NCBI GenBank assembly: GCA_024036415.1
Contig: JAMWET010001940.1
Location: 580,501 to 644,500, forward strand
DNA: 64,000 nucleotides
DNA from: Prochilodus magdalenae
Taxonomy: Eukaryota; Chordata; Actinopteri; Characiformes; Prochilodontidae
Direction of reading: 5' to 3'
The notes under the pieces were generated by a model, which saw only the letters and a program-made list of their open reading frames with translations, did not search any database and was not told the DNA's origin. Made by a program: the position numbers and the translations under genes. Positions 24,060 through 38,790 of the stretch are shown here, piece by piece; positions within the stretch are counted from its first letter, which is position 1; each line of letters starts with the position of its first letter.

Positions 24060-24795
24060 CAATAGGTCCATTTTGTTTTAAAGTTGACTTCAGGTTTTAA
24101 AAGTTTTTTCCATTTATGTACAAAATGCTTATTTGTGTGAAACCTGCTAATTGCTAGTCATACCCTGTAATTACTATTCAAACAGTTACTGAGTATCTGA
24201 CCATGAAGCCAAGTGTAGGGATCATCACCTCTTTATATAGTCTCCCATGTAACTCTTCAGAACTGTGCTTGTAGTCAACAAGCACCTCTCAGGTAAGGAA
24301 ATCACCAGCTCATTGGCCTATACAGAGAAATAGAACACGTTAAGGTTTCTATTTAAAATGTATAGAAGTAAAACAGACTGTAGATTAATGTTGACAGCAT
24401 CATCACCTTTATAGGCTTTATAGCCATTAGTCCTCTTCCTGTATCTAGACAGAACACAAACCACCACATCACTATCACCACAGTCATGATAAAAACTCTG
24501 CTTACTAAGTTTAGTTATTCTACTACCTGAGAAGCTGGCTGGAATCAGGGAGCGGGAACTGTAGCCTTTCTTTTTAAGCCACTTTCTTAACTCCACAAAG
24601 GGGGCTTCGTGTGATAATGTAACTGAAGGGACACAAAACAGGTGAACAGGAGTTACTGCACTGACACCACCAAGTTCAGTTACAGCCCTGTTCTGTAAGG
24701 AAATGTATACAGGTAAGCTAAACAGTACCACTTTGAACATCATCTCGCTTTTTCCTTCTCTTTTTCCTTGATGTTCTTCCACTACGGTTCCTCAT
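17716..24795 (-). CDS. setd4: SET domain-containing protein 4, 10 coding exons
   Basis: Protein-lysine methyltransferase of the SET/Rubisco-LSMT-like family. Exons in reading order: 24795-24729, 24622-24527, 24444-24407, 24317-24229, 22678-22249, 21007-20833, 20096-20015, 19840-19760, 19597-19474, 17889-17716. All are GT/AG, and the frame closes at 451 residues (human about 440). A basic N-terminus (RKKRRKKR) could act in nuclear import. SET-fold landmarks are FVELRKWL, TGRGLM at an exon junction, LVISLPERCLLTT, APYLDLLNHC (N234-H235, cofactor-binding) and FICYGPHDNQRL with the likely catalytic Tyr270. The C-terminal exons give a helical substrate-binding-like domain. Exon 3 is only 38 nt. 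Intron 4 holds a LINE fragment and intron 6 a MITE. Everything from intron 5 to the promoter is copied in degraded form at 26011-30840. Confidence 0.95.
18393..18447. repeat. (CA)n microsatellite in setd4 intron 9
   Basis: Uninterrupted CA repeat of about 55 bp. Confidence 0.96.
20225..20735. mobile_element. MITE in setd4 intron 6
   Basis: About 511 bp bounded by terminal inverted repeats. The left end reads ATACACAGTCGAGTCACATT; the reverse complement of the right end reads ATACACAGTTGAGTCATTAT. Flanks are TA-rich, consistent with insertion into TA. No transposase frame remains. The TACACAGT-type ends and TA target suggest the Tc1/mariner superfamily, but that is not proven. Confidence 0.75.
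21610..21790. repeat. Short fold-back repeat in setd4 intron 5
   Basis: Interspersed repeat-like stretch with a GGTTTTCAATCCAAGAAAGC-type block and AGCTGATT/AACAGCTGAG halves. It resembles the other small fold-back elements in this window but is more diverged. Confidence 0.35.
23170..24058 (+). mobile_element. 5'-truncated LINE (non-LTR retrotransposon) in setd4 intron 4
   Basis: Encodes only the C-terminal end of a reverse-transcriptase polyprotein: 115 intact codons at 23258-23605 including MFYQSVVASVLFYAVVCWGG and TDRLRKSFVPQAIRLFNSS. A 3'UTR follows, ending GGATCAATAAAGT and an (ATCT)n tail at 24012-24058. It lies on the strand opposite to setd4. The sister copy at 26391-27186 is over 90% identical in the coding part. 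Clade is probably L2/Rex1-like, but the RT core needed to decide is absent. Confidence 0.9.
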
Positions 24796-24799
24796 CGCG

Positions 24800-25240
24800 T
24801 TATGTGGTATTTGTCGCTCAAACTGAAGAGGAGGCAGACATAAACAAGATACTAGCTAACGAGCTAACCTGTTAGCCTAGGCTAGCTAAATGTTTTGGCA
24901 ATGTCTTATAGTCTGTAACTAACGCAGTTTAATTCTTACACACTTCTTATGGGCAATTATTGGCTCTCATACTACTGTGTGAACACTATTCCACGTTATT
25001 CCGGTTACAAATGAGCGGTAACGGCCTGCATTATCTCTCCTACACATCACACTCCACGTGCGTTTCCATGCCAGTGACGTAAACTACGTCTGCTGCGCTA
25101 CGCTGCCGATCTGTAAACGAAGGTCTCAAAGTTTTCAGTGTAAGCAGACGATGACGATGCTATAGGGATCGCATGCCGGGGACTCAAGCACGATTCTGCG
25201 CAGAAAGGGAGCTTCTTGCTAATTTCTACCACCGTGTAAA
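24800..25240. promoter_or_regulatory. Copy A of the setd4/cbr1 divergent promoter (now drives setd4)
   Basis: Lies immediately upstream of the intact setd4 start codon. It matches copy B (30800-31200) in order and orientation: the GACATAAACAAGA block, the TGACGTAA CRE-like site (25075-25082; 31035-31042 in B), CGCTGCG / GATCT, GGTCTCA and ATTCTGCGC blocks. Where copy B has TATATAAATCGC facing cbr1, copy A has CTATAGGGATCGC (about 25160), a decayed TATA box. That fits loss of the cbr1-directed function. Confidence 0.7.
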
Positions 25241-25369
25241 TGTCAAAGCGCTCATTTTTTTATTCAAGGTATTATTCATTCACGTCGTTATTAGACGCTT
25301 GGTGTTATTCAACCTGCACTACTCTGTCATACCACATACCACTGTCAATTCTGCATCTTAATTCTGCTA

Positions 25370-25852
25370 GTGCACATATCACTTTATTGTCTTCAGTGTC
25401 TTAATGTCTCTTTCATGTCGATCTCAGGGCCCTTATTTGATCCTATGGCATGTCTTGCATCAGTCTGTTTCATGTTTATCCTCCTGAGACCCCAGCGTCC
25501 TCATATCAGGACATTGGGACTCTTCTCTGCACCTTTTTTAAAACGTTGACCGTTTGATCTCATATGAGGACACTGTTTTTGCCAAAACAACTTCCTGTAC
25601 AAAGACCTTTAGTTTTTATACTTGTTAGGTCCTACGGATCACAAATAGCTAGTAGAAATTAAAACTGCACACCAAGCAAGTCCGGGTCTCAAGAGGTTAC
25701 TGTTTATTGCATTGAATATACTCTTGATCTTGTTTTAGTTGGAATCTATTTAAATGTTTATCTGCTACACCTTGAGAGAGAGAGTTATGCAATTTCAATC
25801 CTCTGTATGTCTTGTACATTTGACAATTAAACTACTTGACTTGACTTTTGGG
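25370..25852 (+). mobile_element. LINE 3'-end fragment interrupting promoter copy A
   Basis: Starts near TATCACTTTATTGTCTTC and ends TTTGACAATTAAACTACTTG followed by ACTTGAC, a usual fish LINE terminus; a similar end is at 60170-60190. It separates the promoter part of copy A from its cbr1 5'UTR relic. A MITE is nested inside at 25479-25700. Confidence 0.6.
25479..25700. mobile_element. Small MITE nested in the LINE fragment (Harbinger-like ends)
   Basis: Terminal inverted repeats: left CCTCCTGAGACCC, right GGGTCTCAAGAGG. They are bounded by TAT on the left and TTA on the right, close to the 3-bp TWA target typical of Harbinger elements. A CTCATATCAGGACA / TCATATGAGGACA pair adds inner symmetry. 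Confidence 0.6.
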
Positions 25853-25975
25853 CGTATTTTGCCCCAGTAGCAGTAACGTACGTGACTCTTCCGGCTAGAC
25901 TTGTTGGTTGAGATCTATGCTAACGTTCACTACGCTCCTCTTATTCTTTCTTTTAGTAACTCTGTTTATTTTAGG
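25850..25975 (+). pseudogene. Truncated cbr1 5' relic (copy A), no coding sequence
   Basis: Matches the sequence just before the intact cbr1 start: GGGCG, TACGTGACTCTTCCGGCTAG (TACGTGACTCGTCCAGCTAG in copy B), TTGGTTGAG (TTGGTCGAG) and a pyrimidine tract ending in AG where copy B has its splice acceptor. Homology stops at that acceptor; the start codon and all cbr1 coding sequence are absent. This is the right-hand edge of the tandem duplication. Confidence 0.75.
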
Positions 25976-26347
25976 GCGAGTCCCTATTTAGAGTTTTTTT
26001 ATTTAGAGTGAATCCCTTGTATCTACACTTATACACTACTGGTTCTTAGCATAGCTGAGATACTCACTGGTAGCAGCTTATTAGTGTGCATATCAAAGAT
26101 TGTGGCTCAAGTGTTTTAACACTGTGCACACTTACTGGCTGCCTATCTTGCCGGTACACCTTGTAGGTGTAGAGTTGAAGGAGGTAGTACAAAGGTCACC
26201 AATCCCAGTCTTTGAGATCTAACTTGCTGCAGAGTTCCAACCACAGTTTGCTACATGTGCTTCATATTATGAACTTCTCCTGATGGATAAGTACAAATTA
26301 AGGTGGAAAGCATGTTAGATAGTCGGAACTAATTTGCAGAAAAGTAG

Positions 26348-27216
26348 ATCTCCAGGAGGCGAGTTGGTGATCACTGATGTGGTGATCACTTCAGGATCTG
26401 CCAGAAACTCCTCCTGATGTTCTACCAGTCTGTGGTGGCCAGCGTCCTCTTTTATGCTGTGGTGTGTTGGGGAGGCAGTATCAGCAAGAGGGATGCTGGA
26501 CGACTCGACAGGCTGGTGAGGAAAGCTGGTTCCGTGCTGGGACTAGAGCTGGAGTCCTTAACACCACTGGCAGAGAGGAGAGCCCTCAACAAGCTGCTGA
26601 ACATCATGGACAATGTTCACCATCCTCTGCACACCACGATCATCAGGCAGAGGAGCTCATTCAGTGGCAGACTGCTGTCCCAGTCCTGCTCCACAGACAG
26701 ACTCAGGAAGTCTTTTGTCCCTCAGGCCATAAGACTGTTCAACTCCTCCCAGTACAGCAGATGAAAAAGTGTGTGACACTCTTTCATTCCGGTCCCTCCA
26801 TGGACACAACCCCATCTTTGCACACACTCCCTCCTAAATGCCCTCCTAAATGCCCTACATCTATTTATATTGTATTATTCTAACTCCATTCTGGTACTGT
26901 TTACACTTTTTGCACTGATAATTATTTATATTACTGGCGTATCAACCAGTGTCTGTATGGCTGAAAAACAGCCATCTTCCTTAATTTGCTTAGCAAACGG
27001 TATACCATTACCCATATATACTTTACACTTTACACTTCACTAAGGATCTATTTTTTTACCTTCATACTTTATATAGTATTGTCCTCTATTTGTACAAAAT
27101 CTTGCTTCTGTTGGACTTCTGCTATGTTAGATACCTGCTACTGGATGCCTTGAATTTCCCTATTGCGGATCAATAAAGTATCTATCTCCAGGAGGCGAGT
27201 TGGTGATCACTGATGT
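26348..27216 (+). mobile_element. LINE fragment with 33-bp target-site duplication
   Basis: Identical 33-bp direct repeats at 26348-26380 and 27184-27216 (beginning ATCTCCAGGAGGCGAG) flank a 5'-truncated LINE (about 26391-27186). Its 115 intact codons at 26417-26764 are almost the same as those at 23258-23605. The 3'UTR ends GATCAATAAAGTATCTATCT and merges into the repeat. It sits in copy B intron 5 at a site with no LINE in copy A, so it is a separate insertion after the duplication. Confidence 0.9.
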
Positions 27217-27625
27217 AGTTTATCTCCTCTGTGTGCAATGTGTTACTTATACTGTAGCCCTTTGTCAGAACCACAACTGGCTAGAAATGTTTGGTAGGTG
27301 GATTATGATCAGTGCAGAAGTGACATTAATGTGTTCAGAATAGTGTTCAGGCTCAGAATGGTCCACCGACCTCCCAAAGCTAAAATAATCACCAACTGGA
27401 CCCATATGATGATACTGGCTTATGAATTTCCTGCACTATTAGACTTAGTTTTGATACAACTGGAAAAGTGTCATTACTAAATACATGTTCTATATGCACT
27501 GAAGTCACTTTGTAAAGCCTATAGTAATCATTTATACATCTTTACACATTAACATTACACACACAGGCTTTGGGGTCCAAAGTACAGCCAACATTACAAA
27601 ATGTTTCTCAGCACTTTGTATGCAA

Positions 27626-27846
27626 ATACATTTACATTAATGGCATTTAGCTGACACTCCTATCCAGAGCGACTTACATGGGTATTCATATTACAGGTAG
27701 GCCAGTGCAGTTTTAGGAGTCTTGCCCAAAGACTCTTATTGGTATAGCACAGCATAGCCACCCAGACTGGGATTCAAATCCCAGTCTCCCACATGTGGTG
27801 GTGTCTCCCTGGTGGGTGGTGGTTTTATTCGCTGAGCTACACCAAC
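27626..27846 (-). mobile_element. tRNA-derived SINE, copy 2
   Basis: Same family and orientation as 4881-5102. Minus-strand A box TAGCTCAGCGA, B box GATTTGAATCC, and a tail GCTAAATGCCATTAATG. It lies within the decayed setd4 copy, so it inserted after or during its decay. Confidence 0.85.
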
Positions 27847-29899
27847 CACTAATACATACAAATACATGTTTCCACCGAAGAGATCTGCAAATCTCTTAAA
27901 TAATGCGGCCTCATGTATTCCATTAATACTTAGGCATCTTACAATGAGGTGAAACAATGCAATGGTGTATAAACTACTGTGGCTACTGCACCAGCTCAGG
28001 GCATTTATGATCTGAATGGATCATGCAAACCTCCAATCCAAAGACTCAAATACTGTACTTCACTACTACTAAATGTATAACAGGTACATTTTCAAGCCAT
28101 CCTGTTTGTTCTAGAAAGAAAGAAATTAAGTCAGGACTATACCACACAGTACTGAACCTAATTATGACTACTGAATCTTTAATTACAATATATAGAAAGA
28201 AATGTAGTAAAAGAAAACCAATGCCACAAAACAACCCTCTTGCCATACTTTAGAACAGTGATTCAGTAGGCCTGAACATGTGCCAGGACAATGACGCCTA
28301 TGTCATGCTTTATATACACAGCACTATTCACACTGTATCACTCCCAATGATATGCATCCTAAGTAAACAGGATAGGATATCAGTAAGGACAGCATTAATT
28401 AATAACCTGACAAATAACTGTATTTGAATGTGCAGTCTGGCACTGGCACTGAAACTGTAATATATTTCCCCATAGAGCTTTTAAGAACTACACTTGTAGT
28501 CAGTGAAAACCTTTCAGGTAAGCAGCTTGCTTTATCATTGGCTCATAGATGGGGAAACAACCCCATAACAAAACATTTAAAGAGTAAACAATTTATTTTG
28601 TATTTATGTATTAATGTGTAGTGTATTAATGTGAAGCAGAGGTGTTATGAATGTTGAGACGAGTTACTTGTTTAAATGTACATGTTGCCCATTTGGCCTT
28701 CAAGCCAACCAGCTAATCAGCCTTCTGTTTACACTAGCAGGTAAAGCCCACCACCTTTGTGGAGGTTTGAGCAAACACAGTAGCCAAATATATCTAGTTG
28801 TTTGTGTGTTATTGAGTTTTTGCCTTATTTTATCAAATATGTTTTTAAAAAGTAACTGACCTATTGTGGTCTCTCCCTATTCAAAGAGATAGGAGTCTGG
28901 TCTTCTATGACTGGAAATAACTGCCCAGTGATTTTGCAAAGATGGCTACGGAGTGAACTTTCCTATAAAGGACTTTGTGTGAAATCAGATTTATTCAAAT
29001 ATGGTTGCACGACGCTCAAGTGGATAAAATCAAATGTTTTACCAAGAAATACCTAGCAACGTCTAATGTAGGGCTGCTCAAAGTTGGCCCAGGACACCCT
29101 CATCCAAAAAGGGCAAACATTTTTATATTTCATATTTAATTTGCATTCCTATTTCCTATTTTAAACTGTAGTAGTGCTAGCAACCAAAAACTGCAGTGCT
29201 GTTCAATGTTGCACAGTGAAAACACACATTTTAGCTCATAGACTGTTTAATTCTCTTCCTGTATCTAGGCTGAAAACAAACCAGCATTATTCCATCACCA
29301 CGGTTACCGTACAATCTCCGACTGGGAAGCTTAGTCATGCTGACAAGCTTTCTGATATCAGGGACCAAGAAATAAAGCCTTTATATTTAAACCACTTTTT
29401 CAGATTCACAAATGGGGCTTTGTTATGCTAAAGTAACCGAATGGACACAACATCATATCTGCACCGCGTTTACTAGGGACGGGCGATACTACTTCCTTAT
29501 ATTCAATCCAATACCAAGTCATACCAACCAATATACTGACACCTATACTGATACCGATACTTTAAAGCTTTGAACAATGATAAATGGTAACTATAAACAA
29601 AATTATAATAGAATGCCTGACATGCATATTAAATAAACCATCAGAAATCAGAGCTCTATCTGTACTTTATTTTTAATTACATGATTCAATCTAGTAATAA
29701 ATTCGGTGTTTGATAACATTTAAATTATATGTTCACCTACATTCATACTGTCAATCGTAAATGCAGTCTCTAACTGTGTGTGATTAGATCTATATCTGAA
29801 TAGTTACAGTTAAAAGTTTATTATATATCTAATTTGAGTTCAGGACTGTTAAAACTGTGCCAGATTATAGTAAAGAATAAGTATATCTAATATTCCACT

Positions 29900-30008
29900 T
29901 GATTCAATTCAATTCAATTCAACTTTATTGTCATTATACCAATACAGGGTTGTACAGTATAACGAAACACGGTCAGGCTCCTTCTCCAGTGCAGTTGAAG
30001 AATGTGTT

Positions 30009-30012
<4 letters not shown>
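29900..30012 (-). mobile_element. LINE 3' terminus (minus strand)
   Basis: Reads on the minus strand as a stretch ending AATGACAATAAAGTTGAATT followed by GAATT repeats, the usual end of a fish non-LTR element. The TA repeat lies immediately to its right. Confidence 0.6.

Positions 30013-30013
<1 letters not shown>

Positions 30014-30087
<74 letters not shown>
30014..30087. repeat. (TA)n microsatellite
   Basis: About 74 bp of uninterrupted TA. It gives meaningless Ile/Tyr open frames on both strands. Confidence 0.97.
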
Positions 30088-30094
<7 letters not shown>

Positions 30095-30839
30095 CAAATA
30101 GACATATACAATAGTGTAGTGAAACAGTACAGTACAGTTCTTAATGTTTGTAGCATGTTATTTACAAGAGGCGTGTTAAATTGTCAGGCATTTGCTTGTG
30201 AATCTTTTGATAAATCACTCAGAGAAGTCCACCAATTGTAAATCCACAGTTTAGTGTCATTTATGTACATTTGAACATCTGAAGGAGCTTCTTACTCACC
30301 AACTGGTTTTGGGAGCAGAGGAAGAAGGTGGAGGGTAAAGTAGTTCCTACGGTACACCATCACTTACAGCAGCATTTCGTTATTTTCATTGACAGATAGT
30401 ATACACATTCATCTTACTAAATGAATATTAATATTATGATATTTTTGTGCCAGAATCGATTATTAAAATTAATTATCAGGAAGTAGTTCTTTTGCATATT
30501 TTGCTTAAATGCTCTGCTGAAAAAAAGGTCATAAGGATATAAGGATTGCTTTGTAGACCCCTGTCTTTCTGCAGGACAACTTTAGATCCCTTTATGAAAC
30601 CATCAAACACATCTGGAGACCTAATAAACTACTCGAGTCCTTTACACTGTGACATCAACCTATCAGGAAAAAAGCCCAAACACACAACACAAGGATCAGG
30701 AACCAACACAAACAGTTAGCGAACGGTGTATATGATTGTTTTGTCGTGCTGTGTCTTTATTTCCCCTGCTAATGCTACTAATGCTTTTCATCCATTTAAG
30801 GTCGCACGTGATGGTTCTCTCACACACTGAAAAGGGGGA

Positions 30840-31160
30840 AGACATAAATAAACAAGAGGAAACTAGCTTATAACTAGCTTAACTTATGCTAAATAAATCT
30901 TTGGCGGCTAATGTTTGTATATTTTATATTCCGTGACTTCGTGTTGAGGGTCGTTGGCGCCATTGTTACTGTACTAGCAAACTGTCAATTCTGTTAAAAA
31001 GCATAAGGAGCGCAAGCACGCGCGTTAAAGCGGGTGACGTAAGCACGCCAGGCACGTTCCGCTGCGTCACCGCAGATCTTCCAAAGGCATTGGTCTCAGC
31101 TCTCAGGGGAAGTAGATGACCACGATGGTATATAAATCGCTCATCTTGGACTCCAGCACG
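30840..31160 (+). promoter_or_regulatory. Copy B of the divergent promoter (drives cbr1)
   Basis: Contains a CRE-like TGACGTAA at 31035-31042 and a consensus TATA box TATATAAA at 31129-31136 directed at cbr1. A likely non-coding first exon then ends at TCG/GTACGT (31218/31219), followed by an intron to the acceptor at 31404-31405 just before the start codon. The left side faces the dead setd4 duplicate. Collinear with copy A (24800-25240). Confidence 0.7.
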
Positions 31161-31407
31161 ACAAGTGCAGTCCTTCTATGATTCTGCGCTGAAATGCGAC
31201 ACTGTACACTCCAAATCGGTACGTAACTAATTATAACTGCGTTATATTGCTGATATTTATCTGATTTTAATGCATCCAGTGTTAAGTTATAATTAGCTTT
31301 GGGCGAGTTATAACACGTTGCCTCTGCAGCCGTAATAACATACGTGACTCGTCCAGCTAGACGTGTTGGTCGAGCTCTCCTCCCGCTCTTTCATTACTCC
31401 CACAGAC

Positions 31408-36158
<4,751 letters not shown>

Positions 36159-36478
36159 GGGAGTGGATGTGTATTTGTCTGGCTGATTCCTAAATGGTTC
36201 CCTGTTGTACATATAGTACACAACTGGGTGCAGAAGTCATTTTGTGACCCCACTTTTGTATTATATGGGGTATAGGGAGCCATTTGAATGTTACTTCAAA
36301 GAATCTTATAACCAACTGATTTGGTACTGATCATCCAGTTAACGGGTTCATTTCAATTTCAAATTATGACTTATAATTATATTGTGATGTTCTAATCTTT
36401 ACGTACACAGAACTGTGTAAAAGTCAGGGGCCATTTTCAGTCAGAATGACTGTTCAGTAAACTTATTTTTATTGCAAG

Positions 36479-36484
36479 AATAAA
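36479..36484 (+). promoter_or_regulatory. cbr1: Polyadenylation signal for cbr1
   Basis: AATAAA 321 bp after the cbr1 stop codon, the first canonical signal in the 3'UTR. Confidence 0.6.
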
Positions 36485-36789
36485 TAGAAAATGATGAGTC
36501 GTCTTTTTTTAATTACGTCCAAGCCTCATAGATGTTTTTATATATATCCCAAACATGTACAATGATTTTGAGGTCCTTATAAATATCTCGCAAAAATCAA
36601 ATGGCACATACTTCATGGCCGCTCTGAATAGACATGAAATAAATGAACTTCTGCACAGCATTTTGTGTATATATATATACATACATATATGTTATCATTA
36701 TAACAAATTGGTGCCTTTTTTAATGTGTACTTCCATCTGCATTCATGGGTTGCAGCTAAAAGCAATAAAAGATTTTTGAGTTTAAATGT

Positions 36790-36905
36790 TTGAACATTTT
36801 TGTATTTATCAATTTGTATATTCATTAATTAATTTACTTATTTATTCATTAATTAATCTACTTAGCCCCTTATCTTTCTGGTGCTGGAGCCTATCCTAGC
36901 ACCGT
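36790..36905 (-). repeat. Interspersed repeat fragment, inverse of 58435-58634 family
   Basis: On the minus strand it contains GATAGGCTCCAGCACC followed by a GATAAG block and an ATGAAT-rich tail, the same elements as at 58435-58634. Confidence 0.6.
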
Positions 36906-37469
36906 TTCAGATTATACAGATAAAATTTGGGAATCATTTGAACATCCAGTGACTGTGCTAATCCAAAAACATATTAAAACAATTTATTCATTTATTTGGA
37001 GAATGTAATTTTGAATGTTATGTGGTCCAAGAAAACGTCTGGAAAGCTGACCCTATATAGCATACAAAAACCAGTATGTTTCCATCAGATCTGTGGAGCA
37101 CATCTGTACAGAGATGTTTAGCCATTCTTCATAGTAAAATCTTTTGTGCTATTTTGCACACATACAAGGAATTAGCTTTTTAGCTTACAGTGCAGTGTCT
37201 GACAACATTTCACACACACACAACATACCATCACTTACATATCTGTACATTCCATGTATTGAATATACTTAACATGGATTCACTGAATGTTTGTAAAAGT
37301 GGGGTACAAGAAGAACCACCAGTCTGAGACCATTAGTACAGAAGATGTAGTGTTGTGTGATACTATTACTAAGGTAAATAAGAAGTACAATAAGTATGTA
37401 TTTATGTAATTTACGATAAATGTTGTGAATTTAGTTGGTTTAACTGTTCAACTGTTCAACTGTTTAACT

Positions 37470-37896
37470 GGGTTTCCCCAGAGTTTCTCCATAGGATTTA
37501 GGTCAGGTTAAATCTTGGCCAGCTGATGATTTTCACCATATGTTTAGGATCATTGTCGTCTTGGAGCATTACATTCCTAATAAGCATCTTGGGAGAATGA
37601 ATTATGTATGCACTAGTGTTCATGATGCTATCTGTAAGAGCCGCCTCTCCCACACCTGCTGAATTCTTACAGACCCGTATTAACTCACTACTTCTGACAT
37701 GTTTTGAGTTGGTGTGATCGAGTAATTGCTGGTCAGGTCCATGGCTAACATGCAGGAGCCCATCTGATCCAGACAGGTTTGTCTCGTCTGAAAACGTGCT
37801 GGCAGCATTTATCAGAGTTTTGCAGATCTTGCAGGTTTGTGTGGATTTGCTAGTAATGGTATTCTTCTTGGACACGTCCTTTAGAAGTCGATGCAA
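37470..37896 (-). mobile_element. Tc1/mariner transposase fossil
   Basis: A 132-codon minus-strand frame ends with LQDDNDPKHMVKIISWPRF, recognisable as the DNDPKHT region of Tc1-type DDE transposases. The expected SPDLNPIE block after it is lost, and the remainder is scrambled. No terminal repeats found. Confidence 0.6.
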
Positions 37897-38574
37897 TGTT
37901 CATTTCACTGCCTAGGCGCTAACAGAGTCTGGCTATAATTCTAGTGCCAAGCTGGATGCAATGGCCCATCTCGTTTTTCAGCGCATGATTGCTTTAAAAG
38001 CGAACTGTGTGCATTATCATATTTTGTGGATGGGCACTTCAACTTTGTTAACTGTTAACTGATATTTTAAGATAGGACTATGTGGCATGTATCCCCAATA
38101 CCAACCAAACCTTTCTCGTTTGAAGGTCAGCATAAACAAAGAGTTATTGTGGTCACAGTAACCGATAAGACAACCATTCGATTTCGGTATAAACAGGGAA
38201 ATTTCACCATGCTATCTCTGTTGTCTTCTGAAACAATGTAAAACAACAGCATGTCCACACATGCTATTCTCCAAACATTCCAGCATCTAAGGGTCAATTC
38301 ACTGTTACACAGAGCTCCTCATAGACCCAAGCTCTGTAAAAAGCAAGTTACAGGTTTTAAAGGAAGACTGAAACCTAATGGCAACACTGGAATTAATATA
38401 ATAGATTATAGATGTTTACTTTATCGTCTTATATAATGAAATCCAAATGTGTTATTTACCCTCTTGTCCATAGGGTCTATTTTTGAAAATTAAGCTGCAA
38501 AATCAATGTATTGATTTGAACTGCTCCGCTCAAATGACATGAAAAAGAAATTTAAAAAATTATTTTAAACTTTG

Positions 38575-38790
38575 TAGTTTTGAAATTACAGACTGTTTCT
38601 CTGTATACTTTGCTAATCTGATTTTCAATGGTCAGGAACCCCACAGGACAACCACAGAGCAGGTGTTATGTGGGTTAGGGATCATTCTCAGCTCTGTAGT
38701 GGCACTGACTTACTGTTAGGGTATGCTGTGCTGGTGTGAGTGGATCAGACACAGCAGTGCCGCTGGTGTTTGGGTACATACAGTCACCTG
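38575..38790. mobile_element. Half copy of the fold-back element at 9275-9950
   Basis: Shares the order of AATTACAGACTG, ATGGTCAGGA, CACAGAGCAGGTGTTATGTG, GATCATTCTCAG and AGTGGCACTGAC with one arm of 9275-9950, then TGGATCAGACACAGCAGTGC at the centre. Only one arm is present. Confidence 0.7.

Larger units (their letters stand above)
26011..30840 (-). pseudogene. Partial setd4 duplicate (copy B), intron 5 to exon 1, decayed
   Basis: Homology to setd4 starts in intron 5 (26011 matches 21330, with TTGTATCTACA shared) and recurs in exon order. An exon 5 fragment is at about 28247-28371, exon 4 at 28470-28556, exons 3 and 2 at 29225-29440, and an exon 1 region with no ATG at 30785-30835. Lesions: the exon 5 donor GTAAGAG is now GCAAGAG; most of exon 5 and intron 4 is deleted; exon 3 runs into an in-frame TGA; exon 2 has lost its acceptor AG (GG), carries a TAA and a 1-nt insertion, and has lost its donor. 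Exons 6-10 are missing because the duplication began in intron 5. It cannot encode a SET enzyme. A LINE, a SINE and other repeats have inserted since. Confidence 0.85.

Noticed and set aside
24621..24662. Alternative exon 2 acceptor of setd4 further upstream (about 24689)
   Set aside because: That acceptor gives the wrong phase from exon 1; the acceptor at 24623-24624 has the better pyrimidine tract and keeps the frame.
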